Source of the DNA: Erodium maritimum
Lineage: Eukaryota > Streptophyta > Magnoliopsida > Geraniales > Geraniaceae
Direction: 5' to 3'
Assembly (NCBI GenBank): GCA_963921825.1
Contig: OY997591.1
Coordinates: 46,149,825-46,213,824, forward strand
Length of the DNA stretch: 64,000 bases
The translations under genes and the position numbers were made by a program. Positions 33,968 to 45,420 of this stretch are shown one piece after another (positions within the stretch are counted from its first letter, which is position 1; the number at the start of each line of letters is the position of its first letter). Under the pieces are notes generated by a model. The model was not told the origin of the DNA. It searched no databases and saw only the letters and a program-made list of their open reading frames with translations.

Positions 33968-35860
33968 GTTTTTTTTGATAAGCTCGAAAATTTTATTAAT
34001 AAGACCGAATCCAAAGTAGGACTCGGAATGCCCTGATTCAAGCAGAATCAGGGGAAAGGAGGTCAAAAGACCAGAAAACGCTTACATAGGAATTCTGCTA
34101 AGGGGGAACTATAAGGATAGACCTTAACCCAAAACAGGAAAACCAAAACAAAATAAAATAAAAACAGAAAACTAATGAGCTGACTTCTGCCGAGCCTTAT
34201 GGGACGATTTCCACAAGGTCGAAACAGGAGGCGCCGTCTTGAGATTACGTTCCCGAGTCAAAGAACGAGCTCTCGAACGAGTAACAACGGTAAAAGTAGA
34301 AGGTCGGCTCTGACGCGGTTGTAGGAGGGCGTCCTTCCAAGGGCTAACATCCTTCTCTTCCGCTTCCACCGGGACCTCTACCCCATCAATGTAGCCCAAG
34401 GCACCTGTCGCCACCCCAACCACAGGGTCCTCCACAACTGGCCTACCAGGGAACATCCCACCTAAAATTGGGCCGAATCTTCACTTAAAGCTGTTGGATC
34501 ATAATTGTCCAAACCCAACAACCCACACAAGAGACTCGGACTGGATTTCGAGCGCGCCACACCATCGTGCGATGCTTGAGTGGCAAGACATCCCAAAGAA
34601 GTCGGAGAATCACTGCAACCCGCAATATCATTCTTACCCTCCAATACAGACGTACCAGATTCAAAAACCAAATCGGAACTCTGTCGAGAATCGCGAAAAA
34701 ACCGAAACCGATCGATCTGCGATCGAATCTCCTCCGTCAGCCAATCAACCACCGAGGTCGAACTCCGACCACTGTCGAGTAGGAGCTTCAACAACATACC
34801 ATCCTTCAGTTTAGGCCTCTTCTCCTGCAGGAACAAGGACCCCGAACCTCCCTGAACTATGCTCTGTTCTGGGACCCTATCGCTGGTCCAACTCCGACTT
34901 ACATCCTGGTGTCCCAAACCTTAATAAGACGGACTAATCTCCGTCCCCAACACCACCTTTCCCTCTAAAACTGAAGCTTCCACCTCCATACGAATACTAG
35001 AAGCCAAACAAAGAATGCTCTGTTTTGAACCACTTGACCGTTTACCCTGAAAAGATACCCTTTCCTGCCGAGCTAACACCACAAAGAAAATATAGCCCTT
35101 ATACTTGAAACCATTGTAGGTCTCAATGGCTTTCTTTGCAGCTGACGGTGAACGGAACTCAACAAAACCGAAACATCGGCCTTTCCGATTCGGTCGCTTG
35201 ATGGCAATGGCTGACACAACCTCACCAAACTCCCCAAATAAGGTCTGAATCCAGTCATCAGTTGAACCAAAAGGTATATTATACACAAAAACCTTTGAAT
35301 CTGACCTTGTATTCGCTGTCGGAGAAACGGGTAAAACTTGGTCCTTCAATGATTTCGTCGTCGGAACCGAAGCGAACTCACGTAGGTGAAGAACCTCAGA
35401 CCGGGGAACTGAGTGCCCAACTTCTAGGACCTGATTCTTCACGCCCTGGTTCACCAGAACATCCTTCGGCAAGGCACCCTTTGCCGCCCCTTCATTGCCA
35501 CGATTCCGAGGTTGTTGGAGGCGCCCTGTACCCAAAACTTTCTTCGACCTCTTAATTGAGGCAATCAGAGAAGTCTTATCCCTCTTAGCAGCTCTTGACA
35601 AAGAAACCTTAGCAGGAGTCAATCTGTTAGTGTCTTTGGCCTTAGATCTCACTGCTCCTTGAACGATCCCACAATAATCACGATACAAAACCAACAGGCC
35701 AGAACAGAACTCAATGAAAGAGAGAATGGGAACAGTGGTTTTGGCCGGAACAGTGGTTTTGGCCGATTGCCTTTTGGTTTTTGCCATACTTCTCGTATCA
35801 GACCAAAAAATCAATTAATCTCTTAGTGACGGCTTGTCACGCAACTTCCAAATCAAGGTC
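33968..35860 (-). mobile_element. LINE with RRM-type ORF1, nested in chromovirus gag
   Basis: The minus-strand element has its poly(A) end as T8 at 33968-33975, followed by the hairpin GGTCAAAAGACC near 34063. Its 5' end is near 35860. Candidate target duplications are GAGACCGTTG on the left and GTGACGTTG on the right, imperfect. It splits gag and shares its 3' end with the fragment at 10095-10190. ORF2 is absent. Confidence 0.7.
34172..35814 (-). pseudogene. LINE ORF1 protein with an RNA-recognition motif
   Basis: The frame runs from 35814 to a TAA at 34923-34921, and the same frame stays open to 34462. A shift then leads into 34456-34172 (KTAPPVSTLWKSSHKARQKS). The N-terminal ~130 residues are basic (SKKVLGTGRLQQPRNRGNEG). 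An RRM follows, with RNP2-like KVFVYNIPFGSTDDWIQTLF and RNP1-like RKGRCFGFVEFRSPSAAKKA, then IETYNGFKYKGYIFFVV. The C-terminus is low complexity. RRM-bearing ORF1 proteins are known in some plant L1 lineages and distinct from the DUF4283 type seen elsewhere in the window. One stop and one frameshift separate it from a continuous ORF of roughly 540 codons. Confidence 0.75.
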
Positions 35861-35883
35861 GTGACGTTGATTGAAAGGAAGCG

Positions 35884-36712
35884 ATGGAAGAGGAGAAGAA
35901 TTGGTGGAATCAAAACTATTATCACCGGAGTCAGGACGTAAGGGAGTTTAGACCATGGAAGGTGGGAGATAAACACCGAGGAGACAGTGATCTGAGGAGA
36001 GATAACGGCACACTTCAGTCTAGGTTGCCTCAGATCCAATTTCCTATGTTTGACGGTAACGGTGTTCAAGCTTGGATCCTATTTCTTCTTATGTGCAGTA
36101 CTATAAGAACTCAAGGTGAGGCTGGCCGGAATGCACTTCGTCGACAAGGTGGATGTGTGGTTCCATGACTATCAGAGAGGATGCTTCACGTGGGAGAAGA
36201 TGCTTCATGACCTAACATGGAAGTTCGAGGACGGAAGAAAAAAGGACGTAATTTCAAACTTGAAGCACCTACAATAGGATGGGCCCTTCCAAGAGTGCGA
36301 AAAAAGACTTGATGCCATGAGGGAAATGATGATCGCACACAATCCTTGTCTCATGGAAGAGTTCTTCATATCGAATTTCATCAGCGGCATCAAAAATCAC
36401 CTACGAGCCAGAGTTACAATGCTTGAACCGGACTCGCTGAGGAGAGCCATGTTTCTTTCCAGGATGGAGGATCAGAGAAGCGTGGCGCGATGGGGATTCA
36501 GGGGGACCAGACCGCCAGATCCTAACGCATCGACGAGTCACCAACGACAACCAACAGTTCCACAGTCAACACCGACAACGCATGAAGGAAACAGAGGAGC
36601 CTTACCTCAGACAATGCCTCCGATGAGAGGCCTACCACAACCACAGCCGGGAGCATCAATGAACCGTGCCCATTTTCCAGTAAGGAACATAAACTTAGAA
36701 TATTATGAATAA
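35884..36712 (+). pseudogene. Chromovirus gag, capsid part
   Basis: Frame 1 gives GTLQSRLPQIQFPMFDGNGV then QAWILF. After a shift comes FVDKVDVWFHDYQRGCFTWE, and after another shift KRLDAMREMMIAHNPCLMEE with FISNFISGIKNHLRARVTML (36317-36712). These are gag/retropepsin-upstream motifs of plant Ty3/gypsy (F-FDG-W, W---F, FI-GL---L). A Pro/Gln-rich linker follows. A CCHC-like remnant C-GLYYTCPDLYTRAH is just downstream. Two frameshifts at least. Confidence 0.72.
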
Positions 36713-36989
36713 TGGCGTTGTCAAGGACTCTATTATACGTGTCCAGATTTGTACACAAGAGCTCATGTTTTTCCCAACCGTCAACAACTATTCATGCTGG
36801 TTAAGAAAGGTGAACCACTCATTAAGGAAATGGAGGATGAGTAGTGGACTGACGAGGAGGATATGGATTGGGCGGCCGATTGAAGCGAGACTCTACTTAT
36901 GGCTGAAAAGGCAAGGCCAGTCGTTTGAGAAGAGACTCCGCAAGCCACTAGTGGGGGATGAACGCAGACCTTACGTGTGGAGGCTTAGG

Positions 36990-38800
36990 TGGGCCAGGGA
37001 AAAACGTCGAGATTGTTGGACACTAGCGCCACGACTTGCTTCTTGGATGAACAAACAACACGAATATTGGAGATAACCGTTCAACCGACGCCGGAGGCCC
37101 ACATCAGATTGGGAGACGAAAATAGAACATTTGCACGAATCAAAGCATGCTTACTTGGAGGTTGGGTGGGTGCTAATTCACTTGGGATTGCCTCGTCATG
37201 CCATTAGCACACTATGTGTTGGTCTTGGGGATCGATCGGATGAGATCCATTAATCCGGTCACCTTTGACTTTGTACATCGCCCTATCTTCATCACGGTCA
37301 TTGGACAGCTACTCGTGCTCGAGAAGCATAACCGCCAAGGTTCAGAGTGAGGAGTGAGCACCAAAGATCTCATGAAAGAGCTGAACCAAGGCAACACCCT
37401 GTTTTGGGACCATCTCTGCAAATTAGACGTAGAACAGAGCATGGCTAAAGACACAAGAACCAATCTGAAGAAATGCCTAGAGGGCAACCAGGTTGTTTTT
37501 GCGTTCCAACTGATCTTCCACCGTATCGTGAGCACGACCTCCACATTACCATCATTTCTTACACAATGCCATCGGCTTGAGGCTTTACTGGTATAACCAA
37601 GAGCAGAAAGACACCTTGGAAGCCATGGTACAAGAAATGATGGACACATGCATCATCACAAGGAGTACGAGCCCATACTCATTTCCGGTGCTCTTATTGA
37701 AGAAGAAAGATGGGTCGTGTCGCTTCTAGATTGGCTATCGAGCGCTCAATGATATCACAATTAAAGATCGATTTCCAATTCCCACCGTGGATGAGCTACT
37801 CGATGAACTTATCGATAACACTACGTTCTAAAAGATTGACTTAAGGGCCATCTACCATCAGATTAGAATGGAGGAAGAAGACGAGCACAAGATGACATTT
37901 TAGATTCACGAGGGTCACTACGAGTTTCGAGTAATGCCGTTTGGATTGAAGAACGCTCCGACGAGCTTCGAGAGCTTAATGAACAGCGTGTTTCGCGACT
38001 ACTTGTACAAGTTCGTTCTCGTGTTCTTCGACTATATCCTCGTCAACAGTCAGAGCTGAGACAACTACTTGGAGCACTTGAAGTTGGCCTTTGCTAAGCC
38101 CCGAGAACAGAGCTTGTATGCAAAGCTCTCGAAGTGTTTGTTTGGGGTGACGACAATAGAGTACCTGGGTCACCTCATCTTAAGAAGGATTGCATACAGA
38201 CCCTGAGAAGATTCGTGCAGTGGCGACTAGCCGACACCAAGATCAATCAGGGATGTGAGAGGGTGCTTGGGGATATTTGGGTATTACTGGCGGTTTGTGG
38301 AAGGATACGAGCCGATGTCCAAACCCATGACTGACTTGCTGAAGAAGGCAATGGGGTTCCGATAGATAGCCATTGAGGAAGCCAGCTATAAGGGGCTCAA
38401 GGCGACACTGAGCAAGGGCACATGTGCTGGCGTTGCCTGACTTTATAAAAACCTTCATGGTTGAGACATACGCATCCGATTGCGGTGTTGGAGTGGTTCT
38501 GATGCAAGAGGGATGACCGTTGGCCTCTCTCAACAAGGCTTTGGGGCCGCGCACAACCGCCCTCTCCACGTATGAAAAGGAAATGCTGACAATGATTCTC
38601 GTCATCCAGAAATGGCGTTAGTACCTGCAATAGAGTGAGTTCATACTTCGAACCAACCAATGGAGCCACAAATTCTTGATGGAGCAACACCTAGTCACCT
38701 CTTTTCCGCACAAGTGGCACGCGAATATGTTGAGGCATACCTATAAAATTGAATAAAAGCCGGGAACGAATAATAGAGTGGCTGACGCCTTGTCCAGGCG
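36990..38800 (+). pseudogene. Chromovirus protease, reverse transcriptase and RNase H
   Basis: Protease remnant: LLDTSATTCFLDEQTTRILE near 37015, with the DTGAT-type motif altered to DTSAT. RT: DTCIITRSTSPYSFPVLLLK and KDGSCRF (37640-37730), [53 protein letters not shown], and [13 protein letters not shown] near 38010. The catalytic Y/F-DD reads FDY, so the second aspartate is lost. RNase H: TFMVETYASDCGVGVVLMQE (38450-38510), ALSTYEKEMLTMILVIQKWR, and RVADALSRR near 38770. Many stops interrupt it. Confidence 0.78.
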
Positions 38801-40260
38801 GTCTCACTTAGAGCTTAACGAGCTATCAACAATGGTGCCTCTCTGGATTGAGGAAATGACGTCTAGTTACGAAGGGGATCTGGAAGCCGAAGGGATGTTG
38901 CAACAGTTGGCGGTAGCGCCACAAGGATTGCCAGGTATGAACTCCGACAATGACTTATTATTGTCAATGGAAAGCTTCACGTTGAAGCATAGAGAGAAGT
39001 GAGAAACAGAGTACTTCGAGCATTGCACGATTCACCATTTGGGAGACATTCCGGCGTCTGAGCTACAACCAATCGAGTCTCCTTGTACTTCTGGTGGCCA
39101 CAACTGCAACAAGATTTTAAGGCCTTCGTAGGGGCATGTGACACGTGTTAACGCTGTAAGACATAAGAGATTGCGTACCCAGGGCTATTCCAACCATTAC
39201 CCCTCGCAACCAGGCCGTGGCTTGACATCAGCCTTGACTTCATCGATGGTCTCCCGAGGTCTGACAATATTGACTCTGTTTTAGTTGTGGTTGATCGATT
39301 CTCAAAGTATAGTCATTTTATCGGGCTCAGGCATCCTTACATCGTTGTCCAAGTGGCCAAGGCGTTCATTGACAACGTGTACAAGCTCCATAGAGCTCCT
39401 CGCACCATGTTTTCCGATCGTGACCGAATATTTCTCATTCACTTTTGGAAGGAACTATTCCGCTTACAGGTTCCAAGTTTCTTATATCCACGACGTATGA
39501 TCCATAGACCGACGGCCAGACGGAGCGTGTCAACCAGTGCCTTGAAAACTTCCTCAGGTTGACGACGTATCAACTACCCCAACAATGGTCGTGTTGGCTC
39601 GCTCTGGTAGAGTGTTGGTACAACACGTCGTACCACATCGCCATTCGCTCCACACCATTTGAGGTCTTGCATTGTCATGCTCCACCCTCACCGGCGATCT
39701 TCGTGTTCATAAAAAATGTGGATACCGTCGAGTCATTTGCTACCAATCGCTAGCCAATATGGGCATTGGTCAAAGACAACCTTGCGGTCGCTCGTGATAG
39801 AGACAATGCGCAAGCAGACAAACACCGCACGGAGAGGTCGTTCTTGGTCGACGATTAGGTTTACCTCTGGCTGCAACCCTATCGCTAGACATCGGTGGTC
39901 CTTCGCTGGAATTTGAAACTTGCAGCCCGTTACTTCGGGCCATTTGAGATAGTCGGTAAGGTAGGAGCGATTTCCCACATGTTTCTCTTACAGGAAACAT
40001 CCTGCATTAACTCAACCTTCCACGTCTCCCTACTCAAACGGAAGGTCGGGCCCCATCACACCGTCGTCACCTAGCTGCCGACGACAACAAAAACATGGTA
40101 GATTAAGATGGAACCTGTTAGCATCATTCACACACGGATGATCAAGCGCCAGAATATGGTCGTGGTGTAGAAGCTTGTTCAATGGTCTGAGGCTCTGCCG
40201 GAAGACGAGGAAGACATCGCGTGGCTCCGAGAAAATTTTCCCTGTCATTCGTTCGATGAA
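38800..40260 (+). pseudogene. Chromovirus integrase with chromodomain-like C-terminus
   Basis: A degraded zinc-binding region near 39000-39170 is followed by the core: LDFIDGLPRSDNIDSVLVVV, VDRFSKYSHFIGLRHPY, RAPRTMFSDRDRIFLIHFWK (39275-39460), TDGQTERVNQCLENFLRL after a shift, and LALVECWYNTSYHIA. Two of the acidic core positions (DFID and SDRD) are visible. Near 40110-40250 a segment with RMIKRQNMVVV, KLVQWSEALPEDEEDIAWLR and ENFP matches the chromodomain consensus (strand, V-W-, E---W), with one stop. PPT and 3' LTR start follow directly. Confidence 0.75.
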
Positions 40261-40318
40261 GAGGCTTGGCTACAAGCCTCTTCTGAGGAAGGGGTAATGT
40301 CTAGAAGCCAAGGAACGA

Positions 40319-40667
40319 CCGTTGAAGCCGTGGGGGTGCAGAGGGTTCCAAGGATTTGCAGAGAGTCTCCAAGGAGCCGTGCATAGATGGAGAGGAAGGA
40401 GAGGAACGGGGGGCTTTCCCATAGCCGACGGCGACGGGTGCAATCGAGGAGAGAATAAGATGGGGGAAGTAGGTTTCAGGAGGGAGAGAGAAAAAACCAA
40501 TTTCAGTCTCTTAGACTCTTTTTAGAGACAAGGTAAGTTACTTTTAAGTTTTAAAATTTGTTGTTATTAGTATTTATTTTATAATTTGTATTTAAAACAT
40601 ATATATTTTAATGGGTATTAAAAATTTGGTATTATCATATTAAAATATTATATATATATATATATAT
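40319..40667. other. Unassigned junction sequence and (TA)n run
   Basis: Between the truncated chromovirus LTR and the Mutator-like element lie about 200 bp of purine-rich sequence without recognisable homology, then AT-rich DNA ending in a TATATATA run at about 40649-40667. Confidence 0.4.
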
Positions 40668-42674
40668 GAGAGCAATCAGGTGTGAACCACCTGATTTGGT
40701 GCGAACTTGCGAACTTCATCTGGCCGTTGGATCCGGATCGCGCGATGGTGTTGATTTGAACGCGTCATCAGTGGCACGCGTTGTAAATAAGTCGCGCATG
40801 GGATGTTTTTTAACCGATTTGCTATGGTTCAAGGGTAATGACCACCCTCGGTCAACGCCAGTCAAACCTGCGAAAAACAGGAAAATTTAAATTTTTTGAG
40901 CAGGCACTGAATTGAACAGGGATTGGACCCCGAGGGTCATATCGGACTTAAGTTGACCCCGTTATTGACCAAAGTGAGTTACGGGGGACTCAGGGCAACT
41001 TTCTGATCAATTTGGGAAATGTTGACTTTTCACTGGAAAAGTCAACCGAGCGACGTTTTGGTCCATTCGAGGACCGTTTTGGATCCGAAAAGCTTAGCCG
41101 TCGTCGCAGCGGTCTTAGTTGAGTCGTTTCCTTGTGGCCCGCCAAGTTTCGTAATTTTTGGGAAAAAGTGCCCGTTCGGGGCCCGAAACGTCCGATTTTC
41201 GCGAAACTGATTGAAAAATATCAACTAGATATTTTCCAAAAGGTGTGGGACCCACCTTGACACATGTCCTAAAGGTGGTGGTGTTAGTTTTGGGGGGAAA
41301 TTGTGTGGAGGAGAAGAGGTGGCCGATTGTGGTGTTTTAAAGAGAGAAAAAAAAATAGTTTTTAATTAGTTGTTAGTTGTGTTAATTAGAAAGAGAAGAG
41401 AGAAGAAGAGAGTTAGAGAGAGAAGAAGGTGGAGAAGAAGATAGAAGATTAAAAGCTAGGGTTTTGGAGATTATTCAACCGTTGGATCGATTCAAAGCAA
41501 GGAGAAAACGTCTTCCCCTCGTCTTCCTCGTTGGTAAGACCTAACCCGATTCTCGTTTCGATTATTTCTCAAAAGCAAGGGTTTGGTTATAAACTATGGG
41601 TTAGGGTTGTATGGACGTTTTGGAGGTGTTGGAGACATTGTAGAGGTGTTTGGGGGTGTAATGGCACGTTTTCCGGTGACCGGAGGCTCGGGAGGAGCTC
41701 CGGCCAACGTGGGTGGTGGCCGGCCGGCCATGAGGTGGCTGGCCGGAGCTGGCAGCAGCCACCACATGGTGGCCGAGCCACCCCTCAAACCCTAGGGTCT
41801 CGGCCAAGCCTCTTGGGTGGGGCCCACGTGCTCGGTTGCTCGGGTTTTAATGTTCGGGTGGTTTAAAACGTTCCCCGGACCATTTATCCTTAATCGAATC
41901 GAAAATTGGAATTAAATTGGAGAAGTTGTAATTAACGGGTTTTAGGAACTTTAAACGTTAATAAATTGATTTAGAAGTCGGAATTCGATTCCGTCAAGTG
42001 CGTTGGGTTACTTGAATTATTCTAAGACCGTACAAACGAAAACGGGGACTTTTGGAGCCCCGGAAGGCAATTAACCAAAACCCGGGCAGATTCGCCATGT
42101 CGGGCGAATCTGGCCGTTACGGGTCCTTTATCAACAATGTCGAGTAATTGGGAAGTTTGGGAGTGATCGACATTGTCGGAGTTAAGTTTGGGCATCGAGT
42201 TTATTGGTTTTCGGTTTATTCCTGCGAGTTGTTTAGTGACTTTAAATTGTGTTCCTTTAGATCGTGCCACGGACCGAGGCAAGGGAAATATGGGTGAGTG
42301 ACTGAGTTCGTCACCGGAGCTCGTGGTTTGGCTTTTGGGAGAACACGCACGAGGTAGGGAAAAGTAGCCGGATCTCGGCCCTGACTGGGGAAAGTTAACA
42401 GTAGAATTGCATGTGACACCGGGGTGTCGTGGGTTGATGTAGGTTTATTTTAAATATTAAAAAAACATGATATGGGATCGTAGTAATTATTAGAAATGCA
42501 TGATACGGGATCATAGCGATTATGAGAAAAGCATGTGACACTTAGTAGTGTCGTAGGAGCAGAGAACTTAGCGTAATTGATTTACTGGAGGCATATGACC
42601 ATGCCCGGAGGTTGTTTGTGAAACTAGTGATCTTAGGACTGTTGGAGGCATCGAGTATGCCGGAGGTTGTTGTG

Positions 42675-42990
42675 CGTTATTTATTGTTGAGTTTGGGTGG
42701 CCTTGAGAGCCCGTGTTATTTATTGTTGAGTTTGTGCGGCCTTGAGAGCCCGTGTTATTTATTGTTGAGTTTGGGCGGCCTTGAGAGCCCGTGCTATTTA
42801 TTGTTGAGTTTGGGTGGCCTTGAGAGCCCGTGTTATTTATTGTTGAGTTTGGGTGGCCTTGAGAGCCCGTGCTATTTATTGTTGAGTTTGGACGACCTTG
42901 AGAGCCCGTGTTATTTATTGTTGAGTTTGGACGACCTTGAGAGCCCGTGTTATTTATTGTTGAGTTTGGGCCTTGAGAGCCCGTGTATTT
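42675..42990 (+). repeat. 39-bp minisatellite in LTR F2, about 8 units
   Basis: The unit contains TTATTTATTGTTGAGTTTGG and CGGCCTTGAGAGCCCGTG. Because 39 is a multiple of three, the array stays open in one frame as repeats of LLLSLGGLESPCY (42612-42992). That frame is a by-product of the array. It aligns in position with arrays at 643, 53880 and 60400. Confidence 0.92.
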
Positions 42991-42999
42991 AAATTGGTG

Positions 43000-43300
43000 T
43001 CTTGGGTGGCCATGAGTGCCCGTGTCTTACTGTTGATGTTTTGGGGTGGCCGTGAGTGCCGTGGGGTTGTTGAACCCGAGTCTCGACCGTTGGTGTGTCT
43101 TGAGTGGCAATGAGTGTCGTGGGGTTGTTGAACCCGAGTCTTGACCGTTGGTGTGTCTTGAGTGGAAGTGAGTGCCCGTGGGGTTGTCGAACCCGAGTCT
43201 TGACCGTTGGTGTGTCTTGAGTGGCAGTGAGTGCCCGTGGGGTTGTTGAACCCGAGTCTTGACTGTTGAGGTGTCTTGAGTGGCCTTGAGTGCCTGTGTG
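43000..43300 (+). repeat. About 59-bp tandem repeat in LTR F2
   Basis: Four to five units contain GGGGTTGTTGAACCCGAGTC, TTGACCGTTGGTGTGTCTTG and AGTGGCAGTGAGTGCC. A similar GGGGTTGTTGAGCCCGTG array is present in F3 and F4. Confidence 0.88.
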
Positions 43301-43334
43301 ATTGAACTTGCCTGTGATTGTGATTGTGGTTACC

Positions 43335-43535
43335 TGAAGTTGTGAGTTCTAAAGGTCGACAGCCTGATCCGACTTAGTGTCGATGAATTGCGAGTTCTAA
43401 AGGTCGACAGCCTGATCCGACTTAGTGTCGATGAATTGCGAGTTCTAAAGGTCGACAGCCTGATCCGACTTAGTGTCGATGAATTGCGAGTTCTAAAGGT
43501 CGACAGCCTGATCCGACTTCGTGTCGAGGAATTGC
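43335..43535 (+). repeat. 48-bp tandem repeat in LTR F2, 4 units
   Basis: Four nearly identical units read GCGAGTTCTAAAGGTCGACA, GCCTGATCCGACTTAGTGTC then GATGAATT. This expansion is not present in the other three copies. Confidence 0.92.
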
Positions 43536-44119
43536 GATAGGTCGATCCCTGACCTGATTGAGATTGGTTACTGAGCAGCTGGTGTGCGATCCTTTGTGAT
43601 CTTGTTTGACGTTGTGTAGTCTTTCTGTCGTGTCCTTGGAGGAGGTCGTCGATAGTTGTGTCGGGTCTATGTGGTGTTATCGAGTGTTGGGTCTGTTGAG
43701 GAATGTAACGGGTTGTGGGTCAGTTGGGTACTTGAGTTGGGGACTGTAGTCCCGGTGTTGGGTTTGGTTTTAGTGTTACTGGCTTTATCTACTAATTATG
43801 CCGTAGTCAGTCTGTTATCCATGGTGGTGAGCGAACGCTCACCCCTAGCTGCTTTTCCTACAGGTAATGTTCGTGGGACGGACTAGGTGAGCTCTCGAAG
43901 CTTGTGGAGCTAGGAGCGGAGTCTGGGTTTTGTCTTTTTGAGTCTAGTGACGGATACCTTGTACTTTTGTCCACTTGTTGGGACGTGTTTTTAAACTGTA
44001 ATTATTATGTTGATGAACTAAATTGGTATTTTAAAGTGTTTAAAATCAGGTTTCAAGTGCTTTTATGTTTTTAAAACGTTCGCGTCCCTAGTTCGGTTTA
44101 CTGAAATTGGGGCGTGACA

Positions 44120-44328
44120 ATGATGAAGATTTGCAGGATGATGATGAAGAAGATGTCCATGCATAGGATGATAAAGAAGAGCAAGAAGGACAAGAGGAAG
44201 CAGAGGAAGAAGAAGACAACATAGACCCATATGGGGAGGATCATGAGGAAGGAGTTGTGGAAGATGAAGAAGATTTCTGGGATGATGATGATGATGATAG
44301 CGACAGAGACAATGATAATGATGCTTAA
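44120..44328 (+). pseudogene. Acidic C-terminal coding remnant of the Mutator-like element
   Basis: The frame is almost entirely Asp/Glu (DDEEDVHA, stop, DDKEEQEGQEEAEEEEDNID, EDHEEGVVEDEEDFWDDDDD) and ends TAA at 44326-44328. The N-terminal part is absent because the LTR adjoins it directly. Acidic tails are frequent in transposon and nuclear proteins; no specific family can be assigned. Confidence 0.45.
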
Positions 44329-44404
44329 TTACTATAGTATTTAATCTTTTTCTTGTGGAAAGTAAATCTTTTTATCATATGAAATCAGTCATGTTTAATT
44401 TTAT

Positions 44405-45420
44405 TATTGATTTGTGGATATAGTTGTTCTCGTTTGCAAATACAAGAATCCCAGTTTGCAAATAAAGCAAGCTATACTCATTGACCAACTGTTCAAGCAT
44501 ATTTTCATGGTTTAGTATATCATCATACCATTTTGAAGATACAACAAGCAGTGTTTTCTGATTATAGGGTGTTTAGGGTTTTGTTTTGGGGTTTTTTGGG
44601 TTCTGGATGTAGATGAGGATACAATTATTCTCGTTTGAAAATACAAGAATGTCAATTTGCGGATTAACAAGCTATACTCATTGACCCACTGTACAACCAT
44701 ATTTTTCATGCTTGAGTAAATCATCATTTTAGATTGCAGATAGAACAAACAAGATTTGAGAAACCATGGTTGCTTCTTATTTATTTAGGGTTGAGTTTTG
44801 AGGGTTTAAGTTTATTATTGGTTTGTGGATACATTTGTTCTCGTTTGCAAATACAATAATCCCAGTTTGCTAATAAAGCAGGCTATACTCATTGACTAAA
44901 TGTTCAAGCATATTTTCATGTTTTAGTATATCATCATACAATTTTGAAGATACAACAAGTAGTGTTTCTCATTATAGGGTGTTTAGGGTTCTGTTTTGGG
45001 GGTGTTTTGGGTTCTGGATGTAGATGAGGATACATGTATTCTCGTTTGCAAATACATTACTTCCAGTTTGCGAATAAACAAGTTATGCTCATTGACCCAT
45101 TGTACAACCATATTTTTCATGATTGAGTAAATCATCATTTTAGATTGCAGATAGAACAAGCAAGATTTGAGAAACCATGGTTGCTTCTTATTTATTTAGG
45201 GTTGAGTTTTGAGGGTTTATTGTTTATTGTTTGAGAATATAATCATCCCAGTTTGCAAACAATGCAATCTAGACTTAAGTAAATCAAAATACAAACACAT
45301 TGAGTATATCATCATAGCATATTGCAGATATAGCAAGTAGTGGTTGGGATTATACGGTTTAGGGTTCTGTTTTTGGGTTTTTTGGGTTCTGGATTTAGAT
45401 GATGATATAGATATAGTCGT
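44405..45420 (+). repeat. 411-bp direct tandem duplication plus partial third unit
   Basis: TTTGTGGATA at 44411 recurs at 44822, and the whole unit (TTCTCGTTTGCAAATACA, AGCATATTTTCATG, GGGTGTTTAGGGTT, GGATGTAGATGAGGATACA, GAGAAACCATGGTTGCTTC) is repeated in order. A third, partial unit starts near 45225. Each unit itself holds two diverged halves of about 200 bp. The region is non-coding and lies between the acidic tail and the right end of the Mutator-like element. Confidence 0.88.

Larger units (their letters stand above)
33133..40318 (+). mobile_element. Decayed Ty3/gypsy chromovirus (Reina-like)
   Basis: The order is 5' LTR (33133-33457), primer site, gag, a nested LINE (33968-35860), rest of gag, protease, RT, RNase H, integrase, a chromodomain-like segment, purine tract GAGGAAGGGGTA and about 20 bp of 3' LTR starting at 40298. 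Short LTRs, an initiator-Met primer site and a C-terminal chromodomain point to a Reina-type chromovirus. Every domain has stops or frameshifts, and the 3' LTR is lost after AGAAGCCAAGGAACG. It cannot be autonomous. Matching target duplications were not found. Confidence 0.82.
40834..44119 (+). mobile_element. Family-F long LTR, copy F2 (solo or isolated)
   Basis: The start GGTAATGACCACCCTCGGTC aligns with TGTAATAACTACTCCCGGTC at 52139 (TG changed to GG). The end GGGGCGTGACA matches the other copies. Length is about 3286 bp. It contains the CGACGTTTTGGTCCATTCGAG block, a GA-rich leader (41395-41460), a donor-like TTGGTAAGACC near 41532, three tandem arrays and the terminal hairpin. No primer site or purine tract adjoins it. 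Flanks TCAAG and ATGAT do not match, so it is not a simple solo LTR with an intact duplication. Confidence 0.85.

Noticed and set aside
42612-42992. Open frame encoding eight near-identical LLLSLGGLESPCY repeats
   Set aside because: It is a 39-bp minisatellite inside an LTR; 39 is divisible by three so the frame stays open. No similar open frame exists in the other LTR copies.
42675-43535. CRISPR-like regular repeats
   Set aside because: Repeats are contiguous without unique spacers and lie in a plant LTR.
40834-44119. Simple solo LTR with target duplication
   Set aside because: The 5-bp flanks do not match and the left terminal TG is GG; a rearrangement is more likely.
44120-44328. Acidic frame as a nucleolin/NAP-like host gene
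   Set aside because: It has no start, a stop inside, directly abuts an LTR end, and lies between the terminal repeats of a Mutator-like element.
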